From assembly GCA_009885795.1 (NCBI GenBank), contig VFKA01000058.1, positions 1 through 62,641 of the forward strand: a DNA stretch of 62,641 nt, in the 5' to 3' direction. The position numbers were made by a program, and so were the translations under genes. The stretch's first letter is position 1. Each line of letters begins with the position of its first letter. The notes under the pieces were generated by a model that worked only from the letters and a program-made list of their open reading frames with translations, was not told the DNA's origin and did not search any database. Shown here piece by piece: positions 25,148 to 34,634 of this stretch. This DNA comes from Rhodospirillales bacterium. GTDB taxonomy: Bacteria > Pseudomonadota > Alphaproteobacteria > Dongiales > Dongiaceae.

Positions 25148-26938
25148 ATGACCGATTACAACGCCCCCGTGCAAGACATCCGATACGTCTTGGACGAACT
25201 TGTCGGCATGGCCGACATCGCGCAACTGCCCGGCTATGGCGATGCGACGCCGGATCTGGTCGGGCCGGTGCTCGAGGAAGCCGCCAAATTCGCCGGCGAG
25301 ACGCTGGCGCCCTTGAACCGCGTGGGCGACGAAGAGGGCGCGGTGTTCGAGAACGGCATGGTGCGCACGCCGCAAGGGTTCCGCGACGCCTATGCGCTTT
25401 TCGCGGAAGGGGGATGGAACAGCGTACCCTTCGATCCCGAGCATGGCGGGCAAGGATTGCCTTGGGCGCTGGCAACGGCACTTCAGGAGATGTGGGCGTC
25501 GGCGAATTTGTCGTTTTCGCTCTGCCCGATGCTGACGCAGGGCGCCATCGAGCTGCTGCAGAACCATGGCACGCCGGCCCAGCGCGCCGATTATCTGCCG
25601 CACCTCATCGCCGGGACATGGACCGGGACGATGAACCTGACCGAACCGCAGGCCGGCAGCGATCTCGGCGCGGTGCGCACGCGGGCCATGCGCGATGGCA
25701 AGCGCTACCGGATCGTCGGACAGAAGATCTTCATCACCTATGGCGAGCACGATCTGGCGGAGAATATCGTGCACATGGTGTTGGCGCGGTTGCCCGAAGC
25801 CCCGCCGGGGGTGAAGGGGATCTCGCTCTTCATCGTGCCGAAATACCTGACCGAGGGCCATGGCGCGTCCGGCCCGCGCAACGACCTGCGCTGCGCCTCG
25901 ATCGAGCGGAAACTCGGGATTCACGCGAGCCCGACCTGCGTCATGAGCTTTGGCGACAATGGCGGCGCGGTCGGCTACCTCGTGGGCGAGGAGAACCACG
26001 GCATCGAATACATGTTTACGATGATGAACAATGCCAGGCTCGGCGTGGGCGTTCAGGGGCTGGCGGTCGCCGAGCGCTCCTATCAATTGGCCCGCGCCTA
26101 TGCCCGCGCCCGCGTGCAAAGCAGGGCCACCGGCAGCCGCGGCGGTCCATCCGACCCCATCATCCGGCACCCGGATGTGCGCCGGATGCTGATGTCGATG
26201 CGGGCGCAGATCGAGGCGATGCGGGCGCTCATCTACTTCACCGCCGGCGCGCTCGATCGGGCCAAGCGCCATCCCGACGAGGCCGAGCGCGAGCGCCATC
26301 GGTTGCTGCTCGACCTGCTGATCCCGGTATCGAAGGCATGGTGCACCAATCGCGGCTGCGATGTCACCTCGATAGGCATTCAAATCCATGGCGGCATGGG
26401 ATTCATCGAAGGCACCGGCGCCGCGCAACTGTTCCGCGACGCCCGGATCACGCCGATCTACGAAGGGACGAACGGCATCCAGGCGAACGATTTGGTCAAC
26501 CGCAAGCTGATGCGCGACAAGGGGGCGGCGGTGCGCGCCTTCATCGCCGGCGTCGCCGAAACCGAGATCGAGCTTGGCGGCGTCGCGGGCGAGGACTTCC
26601 TTGCCATTCGACAGAGGCTCACCGCGGCGCGGGCCGCGCTGGCCGGCGCCAGCGACTGGCTGATCGACGCCTATGCGAGGAATATCGACGACGCGCTCGC
26701 CGGAGCCAGCCCCTATCTCGAATTGTTCGGATTGGTGGCGGGCGGTTGGCTGATGGCCGAATCGGCCCTGGCGGCGCGGGCACGGTTGGCCGAGGGGGTC
26801 GATCCGCCGTTCCATCAGGCGAAGCTGATCACGACCCGCTTTTTCGCCGACAATCTGCTGCCGCACGCGCCCGCCTATGCCACGATGGTCGCGAATGGCG
26901 CGCGCAGCACCTTGGCCTTGCCGGAGGCGCAATTCTGA
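25148..26938 (+). CDS. acyl-CoA dehydrogenase, long form (DmdC-like)
   Basis: The 596-residue flavoenzyme has the usual three acyl-CoA dehydrogenase domains (about 40-460), with MNLTEPQAGSDLGAVRT and YEGTNGIQANDL, plus a C-terminal extension of about 120 residues. That architecture is shared with 3-methylmercaptopropionyl-CoA dehydrogenases (DmdC) and long-chain enzymes. The catalytic Glu lies in the YEGTNG motif region. Its exact substrate cannot be read from sequence. Confidence 0.85.
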   Translation: MTDYNAPVQDIRYVLDELVGMADIAQLPGYGDATPDLVGPVLEEAAKFAGETLAPLNRVGDEEGAVFENGMVRTPQGFRDAYALFAEGGWNSVPFDPEHGGQGLPWALATALQEMWASANLSFSLCPMLTQGAIELLQNHGTPAQRADYLPHLIAGTWTGTMNLTEPQAGSDLGAVRTRAMRDGKRYRIVGQKIFITYGEHDLAENIVHMVLARLPEAPPGVKGISLFIVPKYLTEGHGASGPRNDLRCASIERKLGIHASPTCVMSFGDNGGAVGYLVGEENHGIEYMFTMMNNARLGVGVQGLAVAERSYQLARAYARARVQSRATGSRGGPSDPIIRHPDVRRMLMSMRAQIEAMRALIYFTAGALDRAKRHPDEAERERHRLLLDLLIPVSKAWCTNRGCDVTSIGIQIHGGMGFIEGTGAAQLFRDARITPIYEGTNGIQANDLVNRKLMRDKGAAVRAFIAGVAETEIELGGVAGEDFLAIRQRLTAARAALAGASDWLIDAYARNIDDALAGASPYLELFGLVAGGWLMAESALAARARLAEGVDPPFHQAKLITTRFFADNLLPHAPAYATMVANGARSTLALPEAQF

Positions 26939-27061
26939 GGGCGCGCCTGATTCCACTTGCCCGCCGGTCAACAGGCTGATTGACTAAAGTCGGCATGGCC
27001 GTCAATGCGTGGCGACGGACCGACGGCGCGGAACTAAACCAAAACTGGGAGGCTATGATCC

Positions 27062-28036
27062 ATGAAGGCGAAATTCGGGTTTGCGGCCGCGGCACTTGCC
27101 GCGGGGCTGCTCGTCTCCGGAGGATGGACGACCACGGCTGATGCCGCGGCGCCGGAGTCGAAGGACCCCATCAAGATCGCGCTGTTCGATTGGACCAGCG
27201 TCAATGTCAACGCTAAGATTCTGGGCGGTATTCTCGAAAAGCTCGGCTACAACGTCGAGTACACGACGGCCGACTACCTTTCGAGCCTGGCGACCGGCCT
27301 GCAGACGGGCGACATCACCGTGGCGCTCGAATATTGGGATACCACGGCCGGCGAAGCCATGGTCGCGGCCGATGCCAGCGGCAAGACCGAAAACCTCGGC
27401 AAGCTCGGGCCCAAGGCCAAGGAAGAGTGGTGGTATCCGATCTATATGAAGGAGCAATGCCCCGGCCTGCCGGATTGGCAGGCGTTGAAGGCCTGCGCCG
27501 CGGCGTTCTCGACGCCGGAGACGGCACCCAAGGGCCGCTATCTGGGCGGGCCGGTCACCTGGGGCGGCTTCGACGAAGAGCGCGTGCAAGCTCTCGGGCT
27601 CGATTTCGAGGTCGTGCACGCCGGCACCGACGGGGCGATGTGGGCGGAATTGGAATCCGCTTATCAGCGCAAGGCGCCGATCCTGCTGTGGATCTATTCG
27701 CCGCACTGGGCGCCGCAGAAATATGAAGGCGAATGGGTCGAGTTTCCCGACCACGATCCGGTCTGTTACACGGATCCCAAATGGGGCATCAACCCCGACC
27801 TCGCCTATGATTGCGGCAAGCCGCATGGCGAGATCTGGAAGTACGGCTGGGCCGGAATGAAGGACAAGTGGCCGGTGGCTCACAACGTGGCCAAGAATAT
27901 CATGTTCGAGGCCCCGGAGTTGAACGGCCTGGTCGGTCAGGTCGATCTCGACGGCAAGTCGATCGACGATGTTGCCGGCGCCTGGATTGCCGAGAACGAG
28001 GCGCGCTGGCAGGCCTGGGTCAACGCGACCAATTGA
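27062..28036 (+). CDS. proX: glycine betaine/carnitine-type ABC substrate-binding protein
   Basis: The 324-residue periplasmic protein has a Sec signal (cleaved near TADA-AA) and the OpuAC domain. Aromatic residues placed for a quaternary-amine cage are visible: FDWTSVNVNA (near residue 42), ALEYWDTTA, VTWGGFDEE and IYSPHWAPQ. A GGGAGG site precedes the ATG. It heads a four-gene run with ATPase, permease and a hydrolase. The ligand could be glycine betaine, carnitine, choline or an ester of these. Confidence 0.87.
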   Translation: MKAKFGFAAAALAAGLLVSGGWTTTADAAAPESKDPIKIALFDWTSVNVNAKILGGILEKLGYNVEYTTADYLSSLATGLQTGDITVALEYWDTTAGEAMVAADASGKTENLGKLGPKAKEEWWYPIYMKEQCPGLPDWQALKACAAAFSTPETAPKGRYLGGPVTWGGFDEERVQALGLDFEVVHAGTDGAMWAELESAYQRKAPILLWIYSPHWAPQKYEGEWVEFPDHDPVCYTDPKWGINPDLAYDCGKPHGEIWKYGWAGMKDKWPVAHNVAKNIMFEAPELNGLVGQVDLDGKSIDDVAGAWIAENEARWQAWVNATN

Positions 28037-28127
28037 CGCCACGATACTGCCTCTAGCTGTCGTCCCCGCGGCGCAAGGCCCGATCCTAAGTCTTGCGCCG
28101 CGGGCGCGTTTCCCGATACTGGACGGC

Positions 28128-29207
28128 ATGAAGGACAATTCGCCAGTCGGCGCCGCGGCAAACGATCTCGCCACGGCGCCGCGTACCGTGAAACTCGCTT
28201 GCCGTAACGTCTGGAAACTTTACGGCGCCGGCGCGGAGTCTTTCCTGGCGCGCCATGGCGGCGATCCGAGCGCCGAGCAAATCGACAAGGCCGGCCTGAT
28301 CGCCGCCGTTCGGGACGTGAGCCTCGAGGTCGGCGTCGGCGAAACCTTCATCATCATGGGCCTGTCGGGGTCGGGGAAATCGACGCTGGTGCGGTGCCTC
28401 TCCCGTCTCGTGCAACCGACGGCGGGCGAAGTCATCTTCGAGGGGCGCGATCTGCTCAAGGCCTCGGACAAGGAACTGATCGAGATTCGGCGCCACAAGA
28501 TGGGCATGGTGTTTCAGCATTTCGCCCTGCTGCCGCACCTCACCGTACTCGGCAACGTCGCTTTCCCGCTATCGATTCAGGGTGTGGACAAGGCGGCCCG
28601 CGAGGCGCGCGCGCGCGAGGTCATCGAGCTTGTGGGCCTCGCCGGCCGGGAAACCGCATTCCCTCGCGAGCTTTCGGGCGGCCAGCAGCAGCGCGTCGGC
28701 ATCGCGCGCAGCCTGGCGGTGAAGCCGGAGATCTGGTTTCTCGACGAGCCATTTTCGGCGCTCGACCCGCTGATCCGCCGGGAGATGCAGAGCGAGCTGC
28801 TTCGCCTTCAAAGCCTGCTGCAAAAGACCATCGTGTTCATCACGCATGATTTCGACGAGGCGATCCGCCTCGCCGACCGCATCGCCATCATGAAGGAAGG
28901 GTCGATCATCCAGACCGGCACGCCGGAGGAGATCGTCACGCGGCCGGCCACCGACTACGTCGCCGAGTTCACGCGCGAAGTGCCGAGGGCCAAGGTCGTG
29001 TCGGCGCGCGCCCTGATGTCGCCGGCCGCGACCGGGGGTGAGTATGCGGTCCGCGTGCCAGCGAGTGCCAAGATAGCCGCTATCGCCTCAGCTATCGTCG
29101 CCGCCGACCGGCCATTCGCCGTGATCGATGACACGGGCAAGGTGATCGGGGAGTTGCGCCGGGACGCGGTCATCGACGTGCTGGCCGGCCGCGAAGGGCG
29201 ATCATGA
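28128..29207 (+). CDS. proV: glycine betaine-type ABC transporter ATP-binding protein
   Basis: The 359-residue ATPase of the ProV/OpuAA type has Walker [11 protein letters not shown]-loop [10 protein letters not shown], signature [14 protein letters not shown] and Walker [15 protein letters not shown] shortened C-terminal CBS-like region (about 300-359) ends in [14 protein letters not shown]. The ATG at 28128 is chosen because it lies shortly before the conserved VWKLYG segment. Its stop overlaps the permease start as ATGA. Confidence 0.9.
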   Translation: MKDNSPVGAAANDLATAPRTVKLACRNVWKLYGAGAESFLARHGGDPSAEQIDKAGLIAAVRDVSLEVGVGETFIIMGLSGSGKSTLVRCLSRLVQPTAGEVIFEGRDLLKASDKELIEIRRHKMGMVFQHFALLPHLTVLGNVAFPLSIQGVDKAAREARAREVIELVGLAGRETAFPRELSGGQQQRVGIARSLAVKPEIWFLDEPFSALDPLIRREMQSELLRLQSLLQKTIVFITHDFDEAIRLADRIAIMKEGSIIQTGTPEEIVTRPATDYVAEFTREVPRAKVVSARALMSPAATGGEYAVRVPASAKIAAIASAIVAADRPFAVIDDTGKVIGELRRDAVIDVLAGREGRS

Positions 29208-31183
29208 GCGCTGTTGCCAGCGTGGCCATGCCCGCCAACGCCATTCGTTCGGGATGGCGATGGGCCTGGGCGGGGCTGATCGTCGCGATCATCGTACTCT
29301 ATCTCAACGCTGAGTGGCTTCCTTGGGCGGTCGTCTATCCGAAGAACAACGTGCTGCCGCTGATGGCCGTCGTCGATATCGTCATGAAATGGCTGGTCGA
29401 CAATTTCTCTTGGCTCACGCGGGGTATTTCCAGCGTCATGGAGGTGCCGCTCGATTTCACGATTGGGTTGTTCGCCAAGGGATTTTCGTTCGGCGACGGG
29501 GACAGCGCTTTCCGCATTCCCCGGCTGTCCTGGCTTGGCATCGTCGCGGCGACGGCCTGCATCGGTTTCAGCTATGGCCGTTGGCCGTTGGCGCTGCTGA
29601 CCGGGGGATGCATGCTCTACATCGCGCTTTTCGGACAATGGGAAAGCGCGATGCTGACGCTGGCCTCGATCGCGATCTGCGTGCCGGTGGGCGTCGCCGC
29701 CGGACTCGCCGTCGGCATTTGGGGACATCGCGCGCCGCAAGCAAACAAGCTCTTCATCACGCCGATGCTCGACCTGATGCAGACGGTGCCTGCCTTTGCC
29801 TATCTTGTGCCCGTCCTCTTCTTGTTTGGTCACGGCCAGGTACCGGCGCTCATTGTAACCGTGATGTTCGCGATGCCACCGATGGTCCGCGCGACCATTC
29901 TTGCCCTGTCGCAGGTGCCGCCCGAGATCAACGATTTCGGTGACATGGTCGGGTGTACGCGCCGGCAAAAGCTGTGGCGCGTACTGGTCCCTTCCTCCCG
30001 CCCGCTGCTCATGATCGGCGTCAACCAGGTCATCATGCTGACGCTCAACATGGTCATCATCGCCTCGATGATAGGCGCCGGCGGCCTAGGATTCGACGTA
30101 CTACTGGCGGTAAGGGCGATGAAGATCGGACAGGGTGTGGAGGCCGGCTTGGCCCTCGTCGTTCTGGCGATCACGCTGGACCGGCTGAGCCAGGCCGCCG
30201 CCACTCACAAGCCAGTTCTTCATCCGCCTGGAACGCCTTTCTGGCATCGGCATCCTTATGCCATGCTCGCGTTGGCGATCTTGGCGGTCACGACGCTGTT
30301 ATCGACCGTCGTTCCGGCGCTGCACGAAATTCCGGCAAGCATCACGATGACGACGGCACCGATCTGGGCGAAGATTGTCGGTTGGATCAACGTGAACTTC
30401 TTCGACGCGATCGAGGCTGTCCGAGTCTGGTTGCTGCTTAACATATTGAAACCGTTCAAGATTTTCCTGCTTGGGGCGCCTTGGCTCGGGCTAGCGGCGG
30501 CCGCGGCGGTCGCGGGGCTGCAGGCTGGCGGTTGGCGACTGGCGTTGCTTATCGGTCTCCTTGCGATTTTCCCTGCGCTCACCGGCGTGTGGGACAAGAC
30601 CATGGTCACGATCTATCTCTGCGCCATCGGCTCGGTCTTCTCGGCGATGCTCGGCATACCGATCGGAATCCTGGCGGCCCGCCATGACCGTTTTCGAAGC
30701 ATCGTTCTTCCCGTGATCGATACGTTGCAAACCTTGCCGAGCTTCGTCTACCTCATCCCGGCGGTCATGTTGCTACGCGTTGGCGACGTAACAGCGTTGG
30801 TCGCTGTCGTCCTGTTCGCAATCGTGCCGGCGATCCGATATACGATCTTCGGCATTCGCGGCGTACCGCCAGAGACCATCGAAGCCGCGATCGTATCGGG
30901 CTGCACGCCAAGGCAGATTCTGTTCCGGGTCCAGCTTCCCTTGGCGATCCCCGAAATCATGCTGGGCATCAACCAGACCATCATGCTGGCACTCAGCATG
31001 TTGGTAATCACGGCACTGGTTGGCACGCAGGATTTGGGGCAAGAAGTGAATACGGCGCTTTCCAAGGCACAACCCGGCCGCGCACTTGTGACAGGGCTTA
31101 CGGTCGCTTTCATAGGAATCATCGCCGACCGATTGATCCAGGCTTGGAGCTTGCGGGCCCGGCGACGCCTCAATCTAGCGTGA
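29204..31183 (+). CDS. proW: tandem-duplicated glycine betaine-type permease
   Basis: The 659-residue inner-membrane protein carries two BPD_transp_1 permease domains in one chain (about 130-345 and 440-650). Each has its own EAA loop (PPEINDFGDMVGCTRRQKLW and PPETIEAAIVSGCTPRQILF). Standard ProW/OpuAB permeases have one domain and dimerise, so this protein supplies both halves. It overlaps proV by 4 nt and lies 12 nt before the hydrolase gene. Confidence 0.9.
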   Translation: MSAVASVAMPANAIRSGWRWAWAGLIVAIIVLYLNAEWLPWAVVYPKNNVLPLMAVVDIVMKWLVDNFSWLTRGISSVMEVPLDFTIGLFAKGFSFGDGDSAFRIPRLSWLGIVAATACIGFSYGRWPLALLTGGCMLYIALFGQWESAMLTLASIAICVPVGVAAGLAVGIWGHRAPQANKLFITPMLDLMQTVPAFAYLVPVLFLFGHGQVPALIVTVMFAMPPMVRATILALSQVPPEINDFGDMVGCTRRQKLWRVLVPSSRPLLMIGVNQVIMLTLNMVIIASMIGAGGLGFDVLLAVRAMKIGQGVEAGLALVVLAITLDRLSQAAATHKPVLHPPGTPFWHRHPYAMLALAILAVTTLLSTVVPALHEIPASITMTTAPIWAKIVGWINVNFFDAIEAVRVWLLLNILKPFKIFLLGAPWLGLAAAAAVAGLQAGGWRLALLIGLLAIFPALTGVWDKTMVTIYLCAIGSVFSAMLGIPIGILAARHDRFRSIVLPVIDTLQTLPSFVYLIPAVMLLRVGDVTALVAVVLFAIVPAIRYTIFGIRGVPPETIEAAIVSGCTPRQILFRVQLPLAIPEIMLGINQTIMLALSMLVITALVGTQDLGQEVNTALSKAQPGRALVTGLTVAFIGIIADRLIQAWSLRARRRLNLA

Positions 31184-31195
31184 CGCCGAAAGCCG

Positions 31196-32764
31196 ATGCC
31201 CCCGCGTCACTTGCGAAAGATCCTGTTCATTTCGGCCGACCAGTGGCGCGGCGAGTGCCTGTCGGCGCTCGGGCATGCTTGTGTCAAGACGCCGCACCTC
31301 GACGCGCTCGCGGCCGAAGGGGTTCTCTTTCGACAGCACTACACCCAGACCTCGCCTTGCGCGCCGGCGCGGGCGAGCCTTCTGACCGGCATGTACATGA
31401 TGAACCATCGCGTGGTGCGGAACGGCGCGCCGCTCGATGCCAGGCATACCAACATCGCGCTTGAAGCGCGCAAGGCGGGCCTCGACCCGACCTTGTTCGG
31501 TTACACCGACACGCCGCCCGACCCTCGCGGCAAGGCGGCCAACGATCCGGCGCTGGCGACCTACGAGGGCGTCCTGCCGGGCATGAGCGTCGGCCTGCAG
31601 CTTCCCGATCACATGGCCCCGTGGATCGCCGATCTTCTGGCCAAGGGATACGATCTTCCCGGCGGCCGGCGCGACGTCTACAAGCCGCGCGCGAACTATC
31701 CCGGCGCCGCCGGGCGCGGCCACAGCTTCAGCCCGCCCGTGTTCACGGCGGAGGATAGCGAAACCGCGTTCATCGCCAACGCGGTTCAACGGTTCCTGTC
31801 GGTACGGAAAGACCAACCCTGGTTCGTCCACGCGGTTTTCTTGCGCCCGCACCCGCCGGTGATCGCGCCGGAGCCTTACAACGCCATGTACGAACCAGCC
31901 GAGGTTCCGTTGCCGGCGCGCGCCGCTTCGCCCGAAGCGGAAGGCGCTCGGCATCCCTATCTCGCCCATACGCTGCTCAACCAGCGCGAGATCGGCTACT
32001 ACACCGAGCACCATCCGGCCAATCTGCAAGAGATCGACGAAGTCGAGATCCGGCAGCTTCGGGCCACCTATTACGGCATGATCTCGCAGGTGGACGACCA
32101 GATCGGCCGGTTGATGACCCACCTCAAGAAGACCGGCGAGGATCGCCATACAATGGTGATCTTCACCTGCGACCACGGCGAGATGCTGGGCGACCATTGG
32201 ATGTGGGGCAAGGAGGGGTATTTCGATCCGGCGTTCCACATTCCGCTCATCATTCGCGATCCCCGCGACGACGCCGGACGGACGCGCGGGCGCGTCGTCG
32301 ATCGGTTCACGGAGGCGGTCGACGTCATGCCGACGATCTTGGACTGGCTCGAGCTCGAGCCGCCGGCCCAATGCGACGGCCGGTCCCTGCTGCCGTTCAT
32401 CGCCGGCGACACGCCGGCCGATTGGCGCCAGGCGGCGCATTGGGAATACGATTTCCGCGACATCGAGCGCCAGGGGCCCGAAACCGCGCTTGGCCTCACA
32501 AGCGACGAATGCACGCTCAATGTCGTGCGCACGCGCCGGCACAAGCTGGTGCATTTCACCGCCCTGCCGCCGCTTCTGTTCGACCTCGAGCTTGACCCGC
32601 ACGAGATGGTGAATCGGGCCGATGATCGGGATTACGCGCCCGTCATGCTGGACATGACGCGCCGGCTGCTGTCCTGGCGCATGGCGCATGACGAGCGGGT
32701 GCTGGCCAACACCTTCATCGGACCCGATGGCGTCATCGAGCGCCGGCCGGCGCGGCGACTCTAA
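31196..32764 (+). CDS. phosphonate monoester hydrolase / sulfatase-family phosphodiesterase
   Basis: The 522-residue alkaline-phosphatase-superfamily enzyme has the formylglycine motif CAPARASLLTG (Cys55), N-terminal metal-binding DQWRGECLSALGH, and CDHGEMLGDH with the nearby WGKEGYFDP. Long stretches recall the Rhizobium phosphonate monoester hydrolase (LTGMYMMNHR, EAVDVMPTILDWLE, HFTALPPLLFDL). There is no signal peptide, so it acts in the cytoplasm. It is 12 nt after the permease of a quaternary-amine importer, which suggests an imported phospho- or sulfo-ester such as glycerophosphocholine or choline sulfate as substrate (inference). Confidence 0.83.
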   Translation: MPPRHLRKILFISADQWRGECLSALGHACVKTPHLDALAAEGVLFRQHYTQTSPCAPARASLLTGMYMMNHRVVRNGAPLDARHTNIALEARKAGLDPTLFGYTDTPPDPRGKAANDPALATYEGVLPGMSVGLQLPDHMAPWIADLLAKGYDLPGGRRDVYKPRANYPGAAGRGHSFSPPVFTAEDSETAFIANAVQRFLSVRKDQPWFVHAVFLRPHPPVIAPEPYNAMYEPAEVPLPARAASPEAEGARHPYLAHTLLNQREIGYYTEHHPANLQEIDEVEIRQLRATYYGMISQVDDQIGRLMTHLKKTGEDRHTMVIFTCDHGEMLGDHWMWGKEGYFDPAFHIPLIIRDPRDDAGRTRGRVVDRFTEAVDVMPTILDWLELEPPAQCDGRSLLPFIAGDTPADWRQAAHWEYDFRDIERQGPETALGLTSDECTLNVVRTRRHKLVHFTALPPLLFDLELDPHEMVNRADDRDYAPVMLDMTRRLLSWRMAHDERVLANTFIGPDGVIERRPARRL

Positions 32765-32811
32765 GCGAAGATTCCGCGCGGGCGATGGACCAGCCGGCCC
32801 GGCAGGGCTAT

Positions 32812-32829
32812 GTTACAATTTCATGACAA
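32812..32829 (-). promoter_or_regulatory. possible Pho box
   Basis: On the minus strand the 18 bases read TTGTCATGAAATTGTAAC, close to the two direct heptamers of the PhoB consensus CTGTCAT-N4-CTGTCAT in the first half and weaker in the second. It lies 28 nt before the Na/Pi cotransporter start but in the opposite orientation to the gene. Confidence 0.3.
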
Positions 32830-32856
32830 CGCTTCCATAGATCGGTCGGACAATCC

Positions 32857-34521
32857 ATGAGCGGCACGCACATCTTCATCGGGCTGCTTGGATCGGCGGC
32901 GCTACTGGTCTGGGCGCTTCGCATGGTGCGCACCGGCATCATGCGCGCCTATGGCGGCGATTTGAGAAAGAGGCTCGGCCGCAGCATGGCCAACCGGCTG
33001 TCCGCGTTCGCCGCCGGATTGGGGGTCACCGTCCTGCTCCAGAGCAGCACCGCGACCAGCCTGATGGCATCGTCCTTCGCGTCGCGCGGCCTTGTCGGCA
33101 CGACCCCGGCGCTCGCCATCATGTTGGGGGCCGATGTCGGCACGAGCCTCGTCGCCCAAGCATTCTCCGCCCGACTCGACTGGCTGTCGCCCTTGCTCAT
33201 CCTGGCCGGCGTCATCATGTTCATGGGCGTCCAGGCCTCGCGTCCGCGCGATATCGGACGCGCGCTGGTCGGCCTTGGCATCATCCTCCTGGCGCTTTCG
33301 CTGGTCGCGGCATCGGCCGCGCCGATGCGGGAATCGAAAATCCTCGTCGGCGCCTTGGGCGCGCTTGGCGACGAACCCTTGCTCGCCATCGCCGTCGCGG
33401 CGCTGCTGACTTTACTGTCCACGTCAAGCCTGGCGGTCGTGTTGCTGGTCATCTCGTTCGCGGCCAACGGAGTCATCGAGCCGTCGCTGGCCTTCGTCAT
33501 GGTACTGGGCGCCAATCTCGGGAGCGCGGTAACACCGTTGATCGCAACCCTTCATGCCACGCCCGAGGCGAGGCGCGTGCCGATCGGCAATCTGATATTC
33601 CGGCTCGTGGGCGTGGCCGTTGCGATCCCGGCACTGCCATACGTCGAGCCCCTGCTGCCCCTGCTGGAACCCGACGCATGGCGCCAAGTGGCGAATTTTC
33701 ACACCGCCTTCAACATCGCGCTCGCCGTCATTTTCCTTCCGCTCGTGGGGCTTGTCGCGCGGCTATGCGTCAAGGTGATGCCGGACCGGCCGGAGTCGTC
33801 GGAGGCCGCCGGCCGGCCCCGCTATCTCGACCCCGGCGCGATCGATTCGCCGGCCGTGGCGCTTGCCAACGCCGCGCGCGAGACATTGCGGATGGGCGAC
33901 ATGATCGAAGCCATGTTGCGAAAGACGATCGAGGTCTTTCGCGTCGACGATCGCCGCCAGCTTCGCGAGGTCGAGCAAATGGACGACGGGGTCGACACGC
34001 TTCACGAGGCGATCAAGCTCTACCTGACCGATGTCAGCCACGAAACGCTGGATCCGGACGAGAATCGGCGCGCCATCGACATCATCACCTTCACGACGAA
34101 TTTGGAGCACATCGGCGACATCATCGACAAGAACCTGATGGAGCTCGCCAACAAGAAGATCAGGAACAAGTTGCGCTTCTCGGACGAAGGATTCCAGGAA
34201 ATCTCCGCCATGCATGCGCGCCTGATGGCGAACCTGAAGCTCGCGCTCAACGTGTTCGTGACTCCGGACGTGCGCCTGGCACGGCGCCTGTTGGGGGAGA
34301 AAATCGAATTCCGCGAACTCGAGCGGACAGCCTCCGAAAGCCATCTGGGGCGGCTCAAGAGCGGCAAGATCGAGAGCATCGAGACGAGCAGCCTTCACCT
34401 CGACGTGCTTCGCGACTTGAAGCGTATCAACTCGCATCTGACCTCGGTCGCCTATCCGATCCTCGATGCGGCCGGGGAACTCACGCAAAGCAGGCTGAAG
34501 ACCGCCGCGCCCCCGTCTTGA
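32857..34521 (+). CDS. Na+/phosphate cotransporter family protein (PhoU-like C-terminus)
   Basis: The 554-residue membrane protein has two Na_Pi_cotrans repeats. The first has the QSSTATSLMASSF motif near residue 65 and the second TLLSTSSLAVVLL near residue 190. A cytoplasmic PhoU-like helical domain follows (about 340-540). It probably moves inorganic phosphate, in either direction; the E. coli relative YjbB exports it. Being next to a phosphonate/phosphodiester hydrolase it may dispose of released phosphate. Confidence 0.85.
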   Translation: MSGTHIFIGLLGSAALLVWALRMVRTGIMRAYGGDLRKRLGRSMANRLSAFAAGLGVTVLLQSSTATSLMASSFASRGLVGTTPALAIMLGADVGTSLVAQAFSARLDWLSPLLILAGVIMFMGVQASRPRDIGRALVGLGIILLALSLVAASAAPMRESKILVGALGALGDEPLLAIAVAALLTLLSTSSLAVVLLVISFAANGVIEPSLAFVMVLGANLGSAVTPLIATLHATPEARRVPIGNLIFRLVGVAVAIPALPYVEPLLPLLEPDAWRQVANFHTAFNIALAVIFLPLVGLVARLCVKVMPDRPESSEAAGRPRYLDPGAIDSPAVALANAARETLRMGDMIEAMLRKTIEVFRVDDRRQLREVEQMDDGVDTLHEAIKLYLTDVSHETLDPDENRRAIDIITFTTNLEHIGDIIDKNLMELANKKIRNKLRFSDEGFQEISAMHARLMANLKLALNVFVTPDVRLARRLLGEKIEFRELERTASESHLGRLKSGKIESIETSSLHLDVLRDLKRINSHLTSVAYPILDAAGELTQSRLKTAAPPS

Positions 34522-34634
34522 AGGATCCACCAAACACGATACAGGAACGCCTTGTCAAAATCGCCCATTCGGCGAAGAATGTCGGTTGACGAAGCCCAAT
34601 CCGTCCACGAGCAATAACAACTGGAGTCAGGGAC

